Assembly (NCBI RefSeq): GCF_003716585.1
Contig: NZ_PTJO01000003.1
Span: forward strand, 434,001-498,000
Direction of reading: 5' to 3'
Origin: Corynebacterium alimapuense
GTDB lineage: Bacteria; Actinomycetota; Actinomycetes; Mycobacteriales; Mycobacteriaceae
DNA length: 64,000 bases
Part shown: positions 1 to 7,924 of the stretch, in pieces
How the letters are laid out: each line of letters starts with the position of its first letter
Numbering within the stretch: position 1 is the stretch's first letter
The notes under the pieces: model-generated
Told to the model about the DNA's origin: nothing
The model's input: only the letters and a program-made list of their open reading frames with translations
The model's database searches: none
Position numbers and translations under genes: made by a program

Positions 1-64
1 CCACTATATCTTGCGGTCACTGATCCACTCGGGAGAGCTCCAAGGAAAGATCAACGCACTCTAG
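1..64 (+). CDS. ISL3-type transposase, C-terminal end only (cut by window edge)
   Basis: An open frame runs from the window edge to a TAG at 62-64. It translates as HYILRSLIHSGELQGKINAL from base 2. This resembles the C-terminal tail of corynebacterial ISL3-family (IS31831/IS1207-type) transposases. The call is supported by a degenerate inverted copy at 1949-2121 that carries the preceding SNG and LEHLRG block of the same family, and by a terminal repeat just after the stop codon. Whether the transposase is intact cannot be told, because the rest lies outside the window. Confidence 0.6.
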   Translation, partial: HYILRSLIHSGELQGKINAL

Positions 65-76
65 ATCCGGAAGAGC
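55..76 (+). repeat. Right terminal inverted repeat of the ISL3-type element
   Basis: The stretch overlaps the transposase stop codon. Read on the minus strand it is GGCTCTTCCG followed by GATCTAGAGTGC. From memory, GGCTCTTCC with a downstream AGAGTGC matches the ends of corynebacterial ISL3 elements. The element would therefore end at about base 76. The other end lies outside the window, so the target duplication cannot be checked. Confidence 0.55.
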
Positions 77-1089
77 CGTTTTACCTCTGCACTAGAATAC
101 TAATTCCTTAAGCAGTGCCTAGCATGCCGAACACTAGAATATACGTTGAACCAAGTTTTCAACTTGAGGCCATTGGGCAGTCACAGTGTTGGGACCATGC
201 TACTGACGCTAGAGTTTTCCCCACCGAGAAATAGATGCCCCACATGAATGCTCGATACAAGACTCTCAGCATCGCAATCATAACGGCATTGGGGCTCACT
301 AGCAGATACAGTTCTCAAGACGTCACAACGACCACAGATTAGTGGCCCTTCCGGTTTTAGAGTGCTTAGTCAGATGAAGATTGCTGCAGCTTATTCTACG
401 CGGCGTCACACCATGTAAAAGTGCTGCCAGGTCAGAAGATGCGAGTTACCAAGCTTCCTTTTGACCGTTCCTGGAGCCTGTTGTACAGCTAAACTTCCCC
501 GAATCCGATCCCAGAATTCCGTCCCAAATCCTCATGGACTTGGCCTCACCACTATCAGGTGGGAACTCATGTCCACCTGATCATCTCAGATTCGGAAGAG
601 TCATTTAGGTAATTCTCGGTCTAGGAACTTTCGGATCTTATACTACTCTCACTATCAGCTACTTTTCGTGTGGCCTTTTTAGAAATAAGTTCATCATTAT
701 TTCGATGATGACAACAAAAGAATAGAATTGATGCCGAGATAAATCGCAGCAAACAGACTCCAAGAAAAATAATGGCAGTACTGGAATTAATTATCCTTGA
801 GACATATCTTCACTTTGCCATCGTCAAAATTTAACTAGGTTGACATCAAGATCCCATGGCAACACTGTCAAGATAGAGAATGTACGAAAGTATCGCACTT
901 AATTGACCCTATTGCAGGCAAGTAAAATGCACACTATCCTAGATCAGGATTGGGCATTGACGTCACTGATCGTTGACCACACTCCTAGCCCTCAACTGTC
1001 TGACATCAGAACAGAATGATCAGTGCCGTGATACTCAAATATGCCCACGCCCTTGCGTCCTCAATCAGAAGGTAACTAGTGCTGATCAT
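65..1089. other. Long gene-poor, AT-rich stretch
   Basis: No convincing gene is visible over about 1 kb. A 32-codon ORF at 244-342 has a basic start and a hydrophobic stretch, like the beginning of a lost signal peptide. On the minus strand around 610-790 a startless frame has a hydrophobic block followed by a charged tail. Both may be gene relics. Position 840-871 holds TTGACA and TGTCAA as inverted arms 20 bp apart, a possible operator or -35 region for the downstream gene. The base composition is more AT-rich than the core genes to the right. Confidence 0.5.
344..602. mobile_element. Possible MITE-like remnant with ISL3-like ends
   Basis: Position 344-365 reads GGCCCTTCCGG then TTTTAGAGTGC, very like an ISL3 left end. 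Position 580-602, read on the minus strand, starts GACTCTTCCG. The two ends face each other and enclose about 215 bp with no credible gene. A hairpin at 555-580 (arms 555-562 and 573-580) lies just inside the right end. The 8-bp flanks are only partly alike, so a target duplication is not clear. This may be a short non-autonomous element or two unrelated IS scars. Confidence 0.35.
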
Positions 1090-1545
1090 ATGAACAACGA
1101 TGGCCCACAAGAATCTCACATCGAGATATCCCCGAGTGAGGCGAGAGCGCTCCTCGAAGAGGTGGAGACCATTGAAAAGTCTGTCGCCTGGAAGCCTAAC
1201 TCCGTAGTCAGCGTCTTGGTGGCATTGACTGCGTCAGCCGTGATCGTGGTTTCTGTGTGGGATTTCTTCGGATGGACTTTCGGATTACTCGCCATCACAG
1301 GCATCCTGGCGTTTCTGTTTCGCAAGCAGCTTATAAATCCCCATATCCGGGCACGTCCATGGCAAAGATTAGATCAGGATATCCACCTAAAAGGAAATAA
1401 GTGGTGGATAGACTTTGGCTGGTTCTTGTGGCTACCAGTGATAATTCTACTCCCATCGGAACCACGCTGGCCGGGCTTGATCGCAGGCCCGCTGGCAGGC
1501 CTATTCATCTATTACTACTTTAAGAATGCCGGTCTCCCCCGTTGA
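1090..1545 (+). CDS. Small multi-pass membrane protein, unknown function
   Basis: The 151-residue protein starts with a polar, acidic segment (about residues 1-35). Hydrophobic segments follow at about 37-75 (probably two), 105-125 and 128-147. The frame opens further upstream at a TTG at 973, but that extension looks non-coding and ATG 1090 is the first ATG in frame. An AAGG lies about 17 bases upstream, which is rather far. The next gene, a winged-helix regulator, begins inside this gene's stop codon, so the two are very likely co-transcribed and functionally linked. I do not recognise the family. Confidence 0.6.
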   Translation: MNNDGPQESHIEISPSEARALLEEVETIEKSVAWKPNSVVSVLVALTASAVIVVSVWDFFGWTFGLLAITGILAFLFRKQLINPHIRARPWQRLDQDIHLKGNKWWIDFGWFLWLPVIILLPSEPRWPGLIAGPLAGLFIYYYFKNAGLPR

Positions 1546-1907
1546 ATGCGCATACCGAAATTGATCCTGTCCTCTATCCCATTAATCGGTTACGGATCTG
1601 CACTGCTTTGAAAGCTGCTGGCGCAACCGAAGGAGGAGGGGTGGACCGGGAAATGAAGTTCACAGTTCTCCAAGAATTGGCTACTTTAAGCGATGCTGAG
1701 TTATCAGAGCAACTGGGTGAATTGCAGTCTCACGGATATATCACCCGGCACCGAGAATATGGCTCCAGTCGTCCTAAAGATACTGTCTGGATATCCCTGA
1801 CTGCTGTCGGGGATGCTGCGCTAACTAAGCATTTGTCAGCGCTACGCTCGATTGCAGGGGCTACTGGAGATGATCAACCTGATAGAAGTGACGAAGAGCA
1901 GAATTAG
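1542..1907 (+). CDS. Winged-helix transcriptional regulator (HTH_34 / MarR-like)
   Basis: This 121-residue protein has the layout of small winged-helix regulators: a first helix around NRLRICTALK, a recognition region around ELSEQLGELQSHGYI, and a wing with YGSSRPKDTVWISLT followed by a GDAALTKHLSAL helix. It starts at a TTG whose last bases overlap the TGA of the membrane gene (TTGA), which suggests translational coupling. Regulators of this type are often encoded next to a small membrane protein. The ligand and target are unknown. Local autoregulation is an inference. Confidence 0.75.
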   Translation: MNAHTEIDPVLYPINRLRICTALKAAGATEGGGVDREMKFTVLQELATLSDAELSEQLGELQSHGYITRHREYGSSRPKDTVWISLTAVGDAALTKHLSALRSIAGATGDDQPDRSDEEQN

Positions 1908-1934
1908 CCTCTTAGTACAGCATCAGGCTAAACC

Positions 1935-2130
1935 GGCCCGTTATGATTTAGAGTGCGTTGATCCTGTTGTGCATTTGTCCGGAGTGGATCAGGGATCCGC
2001 ACAATATAGTGGTTGAGGTTCTGGGATTTTGAGACGATTCCGCGCAGGTGCTCAAGCAGTCAGCTGATCGTTTCGATCGGTCCGTTGGATGACTCGCAAC
2101 GATGGCCATGGCATCTGATTATCTCTCGCT
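1935..2130 (-). pseudogene. Degenerate ISL3-type transposase 3' remnant
   Basis: Read on the minus strand, one frame gives SSNGPIETIS, a stop, then LLEHLRG and QNLNHYIVR. This matches the conserved C-terminal block SNGxxEAIN-GRLEHLRG-NLxxYI of corynebacterial ISL3 transposases, with a stop codon and a one-base shift. Bases 1949-2012 are the reverse complement of bases 1-63 at about 78 percent identity over 64 columns with one gap. A worn terminal repeat (TTTAGAGTGC at 1947-1956) closes it near 1935. The rest of the element is gone, truncated just before the rplS terminator. Confidence 0.6.
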
Positions 2131-2164
2131 CCTGCCATCAGCCTCCCCCAGTCTGCAACAGCAC

Positions 2165-2208
2165 GAAAAAGTCCCTATCCATTCACTTCAAGTGAATGGA
2201 TAGGGACT
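2165..2208 (-). terminator. rplS terminator
   Basis: A perfect inverted repeat with 19-base arms (2170-2188 and 2190-2208) is centred on base 2189. On the minus strand it is followed by TTTTT. It stands 40 bp after the rplS stop codon and is a strong intrinsic terminator. The arms are longer than usual, and with a one-base centre the apical bases cannot all pair. Confidence 0.85.
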
Positions 2209-2247
2209 GATTAAACGAGTTTTAGTCGTTTAACGCACGCTAAGTAA

Positions 2248-2589
2248 TTAGCGCTTCTCCTTGATGCGAGCAGCCTTACCGCGCAGGTCGCGCAGGTAGT
2301 AGAGCTTCGCACGGCGGACGTCACCGCGGCGGACGACCTCCAGCTTCTCGATCGTCGGGGAGTGAACCGGGAAGGTACGCTCCACGCCGATGCCGAAGGT
2401 AACCTTGCGGACGGTGAAGGTCTCGCGGATACCGGAGCCCTGGCGGCGGATAACGACACCCTTGAACAGCTGGGTACGCTCGTTGGAGCCTTCGATGACC
2501 TTGACATGTACGTCGAGGGTATCGCCCGGGCGGAAGGACGGGATGTCTTCGCGCAGCTGTGCTGCGTCAACATGGTCGAGAAGATTCAT
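2248..2589 (-). CDS. rplS: 50S ribosomal protein L19
   Basis: L19 sits at the interface of the two ribosomal subunits. The 113-residue product has the usual length and the family core [30 protein letters not shown] and [17 protein letters not shown]. The frame extends upstream, but ATG 2589 starts [15 protein letters not shown], the normal L19 beginning, and has AAGGA eight bases before it. It is transcribed away from tex, across a 180-bp gap that should hold its own promoter, and ends at a strong terminator. Confidence 0.97.
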   Translation of the reverse strand: MNLLDHVDAAQLREDIPSFRPGDTLDVHVKVIEGSNERTQLFKGVVIRRQGSGIRETFTVRKVTFGIGVERTFPVHSPTIEKLEVVRRGDVRRAKLYYLRDLRGKAARIKEKR

Positions 2590-2730
2590 GGAGATTTCCT
2601 TTTCAGTTCTGGACAGAGGACCCTGGCGGCATTTTTCCTCATGGAACGCTCGGCCGGTTCGTATCCGATACAAGTCTCATCGCCGCATCTAGTGACAGGC
2701 ACGGACAACTAGACCATTTTGTCACGCCAA

Positions 2731-2766
2731 CACCTTGGGGATCAAATCAGCTTGATCGGACCGAGG
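2731..2766 (-). terminator. Possible hairpin after tex
   Basis: Outer arms at 2733-2738 and 2761-2766 and inner arms GATCAA/TTGATC around 2740-2756 form an imperfect stem just after the tex stop codon. There is no T-run, so termination here is uncertain. The hairpin could also be part of the rplS leader. Confidence 0.3.
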
Positions 2767-2769
2767 ATA

Positions 2770-5082
2770 TTAGCGCCCTAGCCCGGCGCGATTGAGCGCA
2801 TCTGCCATGCTGCCGGAGTTGTGGGAGGACTGCTTTCGAGACTTATTAGGCTTATTGACTTTGGCCACTTCCCCACCTTTGCGCCGGCTGTGACGACTGT
2901 TGTCCCGATTCTCCCGCTGAGGCTTCTTGGCCGGCACCCCTGGCTCATCATCAAGCCGCAAGCTCAGGCCAATGCGTTTGCGCTCGATATCAACTTCCAT
3001 CACCTTGACCTTGACTACTTGTCCAGAGCTGACAATCGCGTGCGGGTCAGAGACAAAGGTAGTGCTCATCGCCGAGACGTGGACCAATCCATCTTGGTGA
3101 ACGCCCACATCCACGAAGGCGCCGAAGGCAGCGACATTGGTAACAACCCCTTCGAGGATCATTCCGGGAGCCAGGTCGGAGAGCTTTTCCACGCCTTCCC
3201 GGAAGGTGGCGGTCTTGAATTCTGGGCGCGGATCGCGGCCAGGTTTATCCAGCTCAGCGATAATATCGACGACCGTAGGAACACCGAAGTTCTCATCGGA
3301 AAAGTCCTGCGGGCGCAGGCTAGTGAGCACTCTGGTGTTGCCGATGAGTTCAGCGATTCCGAGGCCAGTGGCTTCTGCGATCCGCCGGACCACCGGGTAG
3401 GACTCGGGATGCACAGCTGAGGCGTCCAAGGGGTCAGTACCGCCACTAACGCGTAAGAATCCGGCGCACTGTTGGTAGGCCTTGGCTCCTAGCCGAGGTA
3501 CCTTGAGCAGTCCTTTGCGGGAGCTAAAGGCGCCGTTGGCATCGCGATAGGCAACGATGTTTTTCGCCAGAGTGCTGGTAATTCCGGCGACTCTTTCCAA
3601 CAGTGGAACTGAAGCGGTACTCAAGTCCACGCCCACTGCGTTGACGGCCGATTCCACCACGGCGTCAAGAGTGCGTGCCAAAGCTGGCTGGTTGACGTCG
3701 TGTTGATACTGCCCCACTCCGATGGCTTTGGGGTCGATCTTGACCAATTCTGCCAAGGGATCTTGCAGTCGCCGGGCGATGGAAACTGCCCCACGCAAGG
3801 AGACGTCCATCGTGGGAAATTCTGCTGCTGCTAGGGCTGAGGCCGAGTAGACCGAGGCGCCAGATTCACTCACTACGACGGGGACAGGTCGTGTGCCGCC
3901 GGCGCTAACAATCAGGTCAGCGATTTCTTGACTGAGTTTCTCAGTCTCCCTAGAGGCGGTGCCGTTGCCCACGGCCATTAGCTCCACTCCGTGGGTGGCA
4001 CAGAGGCTAGCCAGCTCTTGGCGTGCTTGATTCCAGCGATTCTGCGGCTGGTGTGGATAGACAACCGTGGTAGCTAACACCTTGCCGGTGGCATCGACTA
4101 CGGCGCATTTGACGCCGTTGCGAAACCCTGGGTCAAGGCCGAGGGTGGCCTTCTGCCCGGCTGGTGCAGCTAATAGAACATCGCGCAGGTTGGTGCCGAA
4201 TACGCCTAATGCGCCAGATTCGGCGCGTTCTTTGAGTCGGGTCCGTACATCCCTTCCGGAAGAGACTGCGAGTTTGGTTCGCCAGCCACGGTGGACCGCA
4301 TCAGCCAGCCAGGATGAGGAATGAGTCTCTAGCTCAAAGCTCTCAGCAATCATCGTCTCGTAGACATAGTCTTCACCAGCATCGAGGTTTAAGCGCAGTA
4401 CCCCTTCGGATTCACCGCGCAATAATGCGAGGATCCGGTGTCCAGGAAGCTTGCTAAAGGGCTCTGAAAAGGTGAAATAGTCCTTGAATTTCGCCCCCTC
4501 GGATTCTTTCCCAGCGATTACTCCAGCACCTAGCGTTCCTGTGTTAAAAACTCGTTCGCGGATCGCTCCGACTAAGTCGGCATCGAGTGTGAACCGGTCA
4601 ATGAGGATGTCCCGCGCACCGTCCAAGACCTCCGATACGTCGACGAATCCTTCCGTGCAATAGCCTGCGGCCAGCGTGGACGATTGGGCAGAGGGCGAGG
4701 CGATGAGGGCGTCGACAAGCGGCTCTAGCCCTGCCTCGCGGGCGGCATCGGCTTTGGTCCGGCGACGCTTCCGGAAAGGCAGGTAGAGGTCTTCGAGCCG
4801 GGCTTTGGTCTCACATCCCAGGATCTGAGCCCGGAGTGTCTCGGTGAGCTTTCCCTGTTCCTCAATGGCGGTGAGAATGGTGTCTTTGCGTTCAGCCAGT
4901 TCCCGCAAGTAGGTGGCGCGTTCCTCGAGTGTGCGCAACTGTGTGTCATCGAGCCCGCCGGTGGCTTCCTTGCGATAGCGGGCGATAAACGGGACGGTAT
5001 TGCCTTCAGCGAGCAAAGCTAGGGCTGCTTCGATTTGGCTTTGGCGGACACCAAGTTCACGGGCGATAGTGGTGGCGATCAT
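2770..5082 (-). CDS. tex: Tex-family S1 RNA-binding protein
   Basis: Tex proteins bind nucleic acid and act with the transcription machinery. This 770-residue protein matches E. coli Tex (about 773) in length. It has the N-terminal block GNTVPFIARYRKEATGGLDD, a YqgF/RNase H-like region (LGLDPGFRNG), helix-hairpin-helix segments, and a C-terminal S1 domain (PGMILEGVVTNVAAFGAFVD), then a basic tail. The frame is open to 5229, but ATG 5082 has AGGA eight bases upstream, while ATG 5091 has that same AGG directly against it. It lies 31 bp downstream of the small gene at 5114-5482 and may share its transcript. Confidence 0.93.
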   Translation of the reverse strand: MIATTIARELGVRQSQIEAALALLAEGNTVPFIARYRKEATGGLDDTQLRTLEERATYLRELAERKDTILTAIEEQGKLTETLRAQILGCETKARLEDLYLPFRKRRRTKADAAREAGLEPLVDALIASPSAQSSTLAAGYCTEGFVDVSEVLDGARDILIDRFTLDADLVGAIRERVFNTGTLGAGVIAGKESEGAKFKDYFTFSEPFSKLPGHRILALLRGESEGVLRLNLDAGEDYVYETMIAESFELETHSSSWLADAVHRGWRTKLAVSSGRDVRTRLKERAESGALGVFGTNLRDVLLAAPAGQKATLGLDPGFRNGVKCAVVDATGKVLATTVVYPHQPQNRWNQARQELASLCATHGVELMAVGNGTASRETEKLSQEIADLIVSAGGTRPVPVVVSESGASVYSASALAAAEFPTMDVSLRGAVSIARRLQDPLAELVKIDPKAIGVGQYQHDVNQPALARTLDAVVESAVNAVGVDLSTASVPLLERVAGITSTLAKNIVAYRDANGAFSSRKGLLKVPRLGAKAYQQCAGFLRVSGGTDPLDASAVHPESYPVVRRIAEATGLGIAELIGNTRVLTSLRPQDFSDENFGVPTVVDIIAELDKPGRDPRPEFKTATFREGVEKLSDLAPGMILEGVVTNVAAFGAFVDVGVHQDGLVHVSAMSTTFVSDPHAIVSSGQVVKVKVMEVDIERKRIGLSLRLDDEPGVPAKKPQRENRDNSRHSRRKGGEVAKVNKPNKSRKQSSHNSGSMADALNRAGLGR

Positions 5083-5113
5083 TGTGGCCATCCTAGTCGC
5101 CAGGTTCGAAGCA

Positions 5114-5482
5114 CTACTGATGCTGCCAGGCGCAAGCCGCATTGACTCCGGGTTCGGTGACACCTTCCAGGCTGGTTCCATACCAATAGGAATCTTCCGG
5201 GAGCGTGGCAACGACAGCTTGGGTGGCATCTTTTAGCGCCATGTCAGAGGAGCCGTTGACGATAATTCTGTGCAGTACCTCGACGATCGGTGGCCGTCCC
5301 AGCACCTGCGAATACTGGGTGACCAACATATTGTCGGGTTCGCAGGTGAGATCAACAGTTTGCGCGTGAACAGAATCCACCAGGAATCCATGCTCGGCTA
5401 GTGCTGCCGGTAACTGCGGGGCAATTTCTTCCCATTCTTCAGGCCGAATCAGCAGGTTGAGGTCGGTGGAGATGGTGCGCAT
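5114..5482 (-). CDS. Conserved-looking small protein, unknown function
   Basis: A 122-residue soluble protein with no signal peptide or membrane segment. It is acidic and has a compact alpha/beta-like pattern (DLNLLIRPEEWEEIAPQLP near the start). The ATG is preceded by AGGAGG at ideal spacing, so it is surely translated. It stands just upstream of tex on the same strand. I do not recognise a family and find no catalytic motif. Confidence 0.75.
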   Translation of the reverse strand: MRTISTDLNLLIRPEEWEEIAPQLPAALAEHGFLVDSVHAQTVDLTCEPDNMLVTQYSQVLGRPPIVEVLHRIIVNGSSDMALKDATQAVVATLPEDSYWYGTSLEGVTEPGVNAACAWQHQ

Positions 5483-5552
5483 GAGCTGCCTCCTAGGTTG
5501 CTGAGGGTAGTCCTCTTATCAACTCTGATTCGGACTGCTTTGTTCCCTCGGG

Positions 5553-6389
5553 CTATCCGCGGTCAAGTACTGATTGATCTTGGGGGGTTAGTTCTACCCC
5601 GGCTAGTAGCTCAGGGCGGACGGCTTGCGTGCGCAACAATGCTTGATCACGGCGCCAACGCTCCACGATCGCATGATTGCCGGAGAGCAACACCGGCGGG
5701 ACTTCCAGCTCACGCCATACACGGGGCTTGGTGTAGCTCGGTCCTTCCAACAACCCATCAGAAAAGCTATCTTCCTCATGGGATCGACGATTGCCCAACA
5801 CTCCTGGGATAAGCCGGACGATAGCCTCAGCAATGACCAAGACAGCTACCTCTCCCCCGATGAGTACATAATCACCGATGGAGACTTCACGTACTCGGTA
5901 TCGCTGTGCGGCATCTTCTACTACCCGCTGATCGATGCCCTCGTAGCGCCCGCAGGCGAAGACGATATGGTGCTCTTTCGCCCAGCTCTGTGCATCTGCT
6001 TGAGTAAACGGCTTGCCGGCTGGGGTGGGCACGATGAGCAGCGGAAGATCACTGTCCTCTTCTGCCTGAGTCTCTGTGTCGCTGTCATCGTGTTGCGGGC
6101 GCAGCAGGTGGGGGTTAGCCGAAGCTAAATCCTCAGCCCGTGCTGCTGGGCCAGTACCATCTGCGACATCGTCGAGGGCAGGTCCCCATACCTCAGGTTT
6201 CATCACCATGCCAGGTCCGCCACCATAAGGTGAATCATCTACCGAGCGGTGGACATCGCTGGCCCATTGACGCAAATCATGCACACCGACGGAGAGAATG
6301 TCCTTCTCGATGGCGCGTCCTAATAGAGCGTGGCGCAGCGGATCAAGGTATTCAGGGAAGATGCTGAGTACATCTAGTCGCATACTCAC
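5553..6389 (-). CDS. trmD: tRNA (guanine-N1)-methyltransferase TrmD
   Basis: TrmD makes m1G37 in tRNA from S-adenosylmethionine and prevents frameshifting. The 278-residue product has [13 protein letters not shown] at the start, [28 protein letters not shown], the SAM-knot segment [11 protein letters not shown], and [20 protein letters not shown]. Between about residues 78 and 115 there is an acidic insertion ([12 protein letters not shown]) absent from E. coli TrmD. The start is either a GTG at 6389 overlapping the rimM stop as GTGA, or an ATG at 6383. It forms a translationally coupled pair with rimM. Confidence 0.95.
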   Translation of the reverse strand: MSMRLDVLSIFPEYLDPLRHALLGRAIEKDILSVGVHDLRQWASDVHRSVDDSPYGGGPGMVMKPEVWGPALDDVADGTGPAARAEDLASANPHLLRPQHDDSDTETQAEEDSDLPLLIVPTPAGKPFTQADAQSWAKEHHIVFACGRYEGIDQRVVEDAAQRYRVREVSIGDYVLIGGEVAVLVIAEAIVRLIPGVLGNRRSHEEDSFSDGLLEGPSYTKPRVWRELEVPPVLLSGNHAIVERWRRDQALLRTQAVRPELLAGVELTPQDQSVLDRG

Positions 6390-6892
6390 AGCTCTAAGAG
6401 TCCTTCCGGCGGAGTGATAGTGCAGGTGCCTGCTTCTAGGTCGACCTCGGGGACGATGGCATGGACGAAGGGAATGAGCACCTCACGTGCGCCTTCGGTC
6501 AGGGTGACTTCGAGGGTCTCGCCAGCTGGACCGTGCAATACCCCGGTGACCTTGCCAATAGCGAGACCATCAAGGATCACGTTCAGGCCCTCGAGCTCAT
6601 GATCATAGAAGCCCTCATCGTCATCTTCGCTCTCTAGCGGAGCGGCCATAAACCGGGTACCGCGCAGGGCATCGGCGGCATTGCGATCAGAAATCTCTTT
6701 GAATTTGATCAGCAACCGAGCCTTATGGGAACGCACTGTGTCCACCGTGAGCTCATGAGTACGGTTACCTTGGCGCCCATCGAGGACTTCTCCTACTGCG
6801 AACCTGCTTTCTGGTTCGTCGGTGGAAAGTTCCACGGAGACTTCCCCACGAATTCCATGCGATTTGATCACTCGGCCGATCATCAGTTCCAT
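6386..6892 (-). CDS. rimM: Ribosome maturation factor RimM
   Basis: RimM assists assembly of the 30S head around protein S19. The 168-residue protein has the typical start [19 protein letters not shown], an N-terminal RimM domain to about residue 85, and a PRC-barrel domain with [12 protein letters not shown] and [15 protein letters not shown]. It is coupled to trmD by a 4-base overlap. A strong hairpin separates it from rpsP upstream, so it probably also has its own promoter in the 135-bp gap. Confidence 0.95.
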   Translation of the reverse strand: MELMIGRVIKSHGIRGEVSVELSTDEPESRFAVGEVLDGRQGNRTHELTVDTVRSHKARLLIKFKEISDRNAADALRGTRFMAAPLESEDDDEGFYDHELEGLNVILDGLAIGKVTGVLHGPAGETLEVTLTEGAREVLIPFVHAIVPEVDLEAGTCTITPPEGLLEL

Positions 6893-6956
6893 GACGATGA
6901 AGTTTATCCGAGCGGCTTAGCTAATCCGATTTGGGTGGCACCGAGAGCATTTGGGC

Positions 6957-7013
6957 ATGAAAAAGGGCCCTGCGTTTGTGGAAAATACTTTCCGCAAACG
7001 CAGGGCCCTTTTT
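6957..7013. terminator. Bidirectional terminator after rpsP
   Basis: Arms 6961-6978 and 6995-7013 pair over 18 bases (AAAGGGCCCTGCGTTTG and its complement), with further pairing (GGAAA/TTTCC) inside the loop. Both strands end in a T-rich run. It lies 14 bp after the rpsP stop codon and should cut most read-through into rimM-trmD. Confidence 0.85.
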
Positions 7014-7027
7014 AGCAGTGAGAAGCT

Positions 7028-7519
7028 TTACTCAGCGGACTCTTCTGCGGGAGCCTCAGCGGCCTTCTCAGCGGCAGCAGCCTTGTCGGCAGCTTCCTTC
7101 TCAGCTGCAGCCTTGGCCTCAGCCTCTTCCTTGGCCTTACGCTTCTTGTCAGCGACAGACTCAAGGGACGGGCCATTGTTGGCCTCGGCGAGTGCTTCGT
7201 TGAACAGATCCAGCTTGGCCGGCTTCTCCTCCGCGACGCGCAAGGTACCCTCGGCGCCCTCGAGGCCCTTGTACTTCTGCCAGTCACCGGTGACCTTGAG
7301 CAGTGCGAGAACCGGCTCGGTCGGCTGTGCGCCAACGGAGAGCCAGTACTGTGCGCGCTCGGAGTCAATGTTGATCAGGGAAGGCTCGCGCTTGGGCTCG
7401 TAGGTACCGATGTTCTCGATGACCTTGCCGTCGCGGCGGGTGCGAGCGTCAGCAATGATGACGCGGTAGTGCGGGGAGCGAATCTTGCCGAGGCGCTGGA
7501 GCTTGATCTTGACAGCCAT
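7028..7519 (-). CDS. rpsP: 30S ribosomal protein S16, with long C-terminal tail
   Basis: The first 85 residues are a normal S16: [58 protein letters not shown]. The rest, to residue 163, is an extension that ends in an alanine-, lysine- and glutamate-rich helix ([20 protein letters not shown]). Such tails are usual in actinobacterial S16 and their role is not established. The gene has a leader of about 140 bases and ends at a strong terminator. Confidence 0.96.
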   Translation of the reverse strand: MAVKIKLQRLGKIRSPHYRVIIADARTRRDGKVIENIGTYEPKREPSLINIDSERAQYWLSVGAQPTEPVLALLKVTGDWQKYKGLEGAEGTLRVAEEKPAKLDLFNEALAEANNGPSLESVADKKRKAKEEAEAKAAAEKEAADKAAAAEKAAEAPAEESAE

Positions 7520-7659
7520 GTTAATTCCTTAACTGTGGTCACTGGGCAGTTCAGACATCCATCGCGTTTCGATGGACCGGTTCAACCCTTGGTTTTATCT
7601 GCGTGTGACTCAGACCGTCCGACCGTGGTCGGTGTCGGCTTGACGCAGTAACTCGAGAA

Positions 7660-7665
7660 ATTATA
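7660..7665 (-). promoter_or_regulatory. -10 element of the rpsP promoter
   Basis: On the minus strand these bases read TATAAT, the consensus, about 140 bases upstream of rpsP. The -35 region is poor. The element lies only a few bases beyond the stop codon of the XRE gene. Transcription from here would give rpsP a fairly long leader. Confidence 0.5.
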
Positions 7666-7670
7666 CAGGG

Positions 7671-7922
7671 CTAGTCGGCACAGACGAAATTGCCTGCACC
7701 TCCCCCTGCATCTATGCGCCCACCAGAGACCGTGAACAAGTCTCCCGGCTGACATTCCAGCTCTTTACACAAGACCAGGAGGGTGGAGAATCGAACCGCT
7801 TTGGCGCGGTTGTTTTTTAGCTTGGACAGGTTCACGGGAGTAATACCAACCCGCTTGGAGAGCTCCGCAATGGTGAGATCGCGGGCGTCGAGAAGCTCGG
7901 CCAAATGACAGTGAACATTCAT
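7671..7922 (-). CDS. XRE-family regulator (YozG-like)
   Basis: The 83-residue protein is a single Cro/CI helix-turn-helix domain: LAELLDARDLTIAELSKRVG, then ITPVNLSKLKNNRAKAVRFS, and LLVLCKELECQPGDLF, followed by a short glycine-rich tail. It starts two bases after the stop codon of the DUF2975 membrane gene. DUF2975 genes are commonly paired with such small regulators. It probably controls the operon through the palindromes near 8537-8585 (inference). Confidence 0.85.
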   Translation of the reverse strand: MNVHCHLAELLDARDLTIAELSKRVGITPVNLSKLKNNRAKAVRFSTLLVLCKELECQPGDLFTVSGGRIDAGGGAGNFVCAD

Positions 7923-7924
7923 GC

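Noticed and set aside
244..342. 32-codon ORF with signal-peptide-like start
   Set aside because: It has no ribosome site, and the sequence stops soon after the hydrophobic part. At best a gene relic.
2013..2195. 60-residue open frame on the plus strand near rplS
   Set aside because: It runs through the degenerate transposase remnant and into the terminator stem. No ribosome site or motif.
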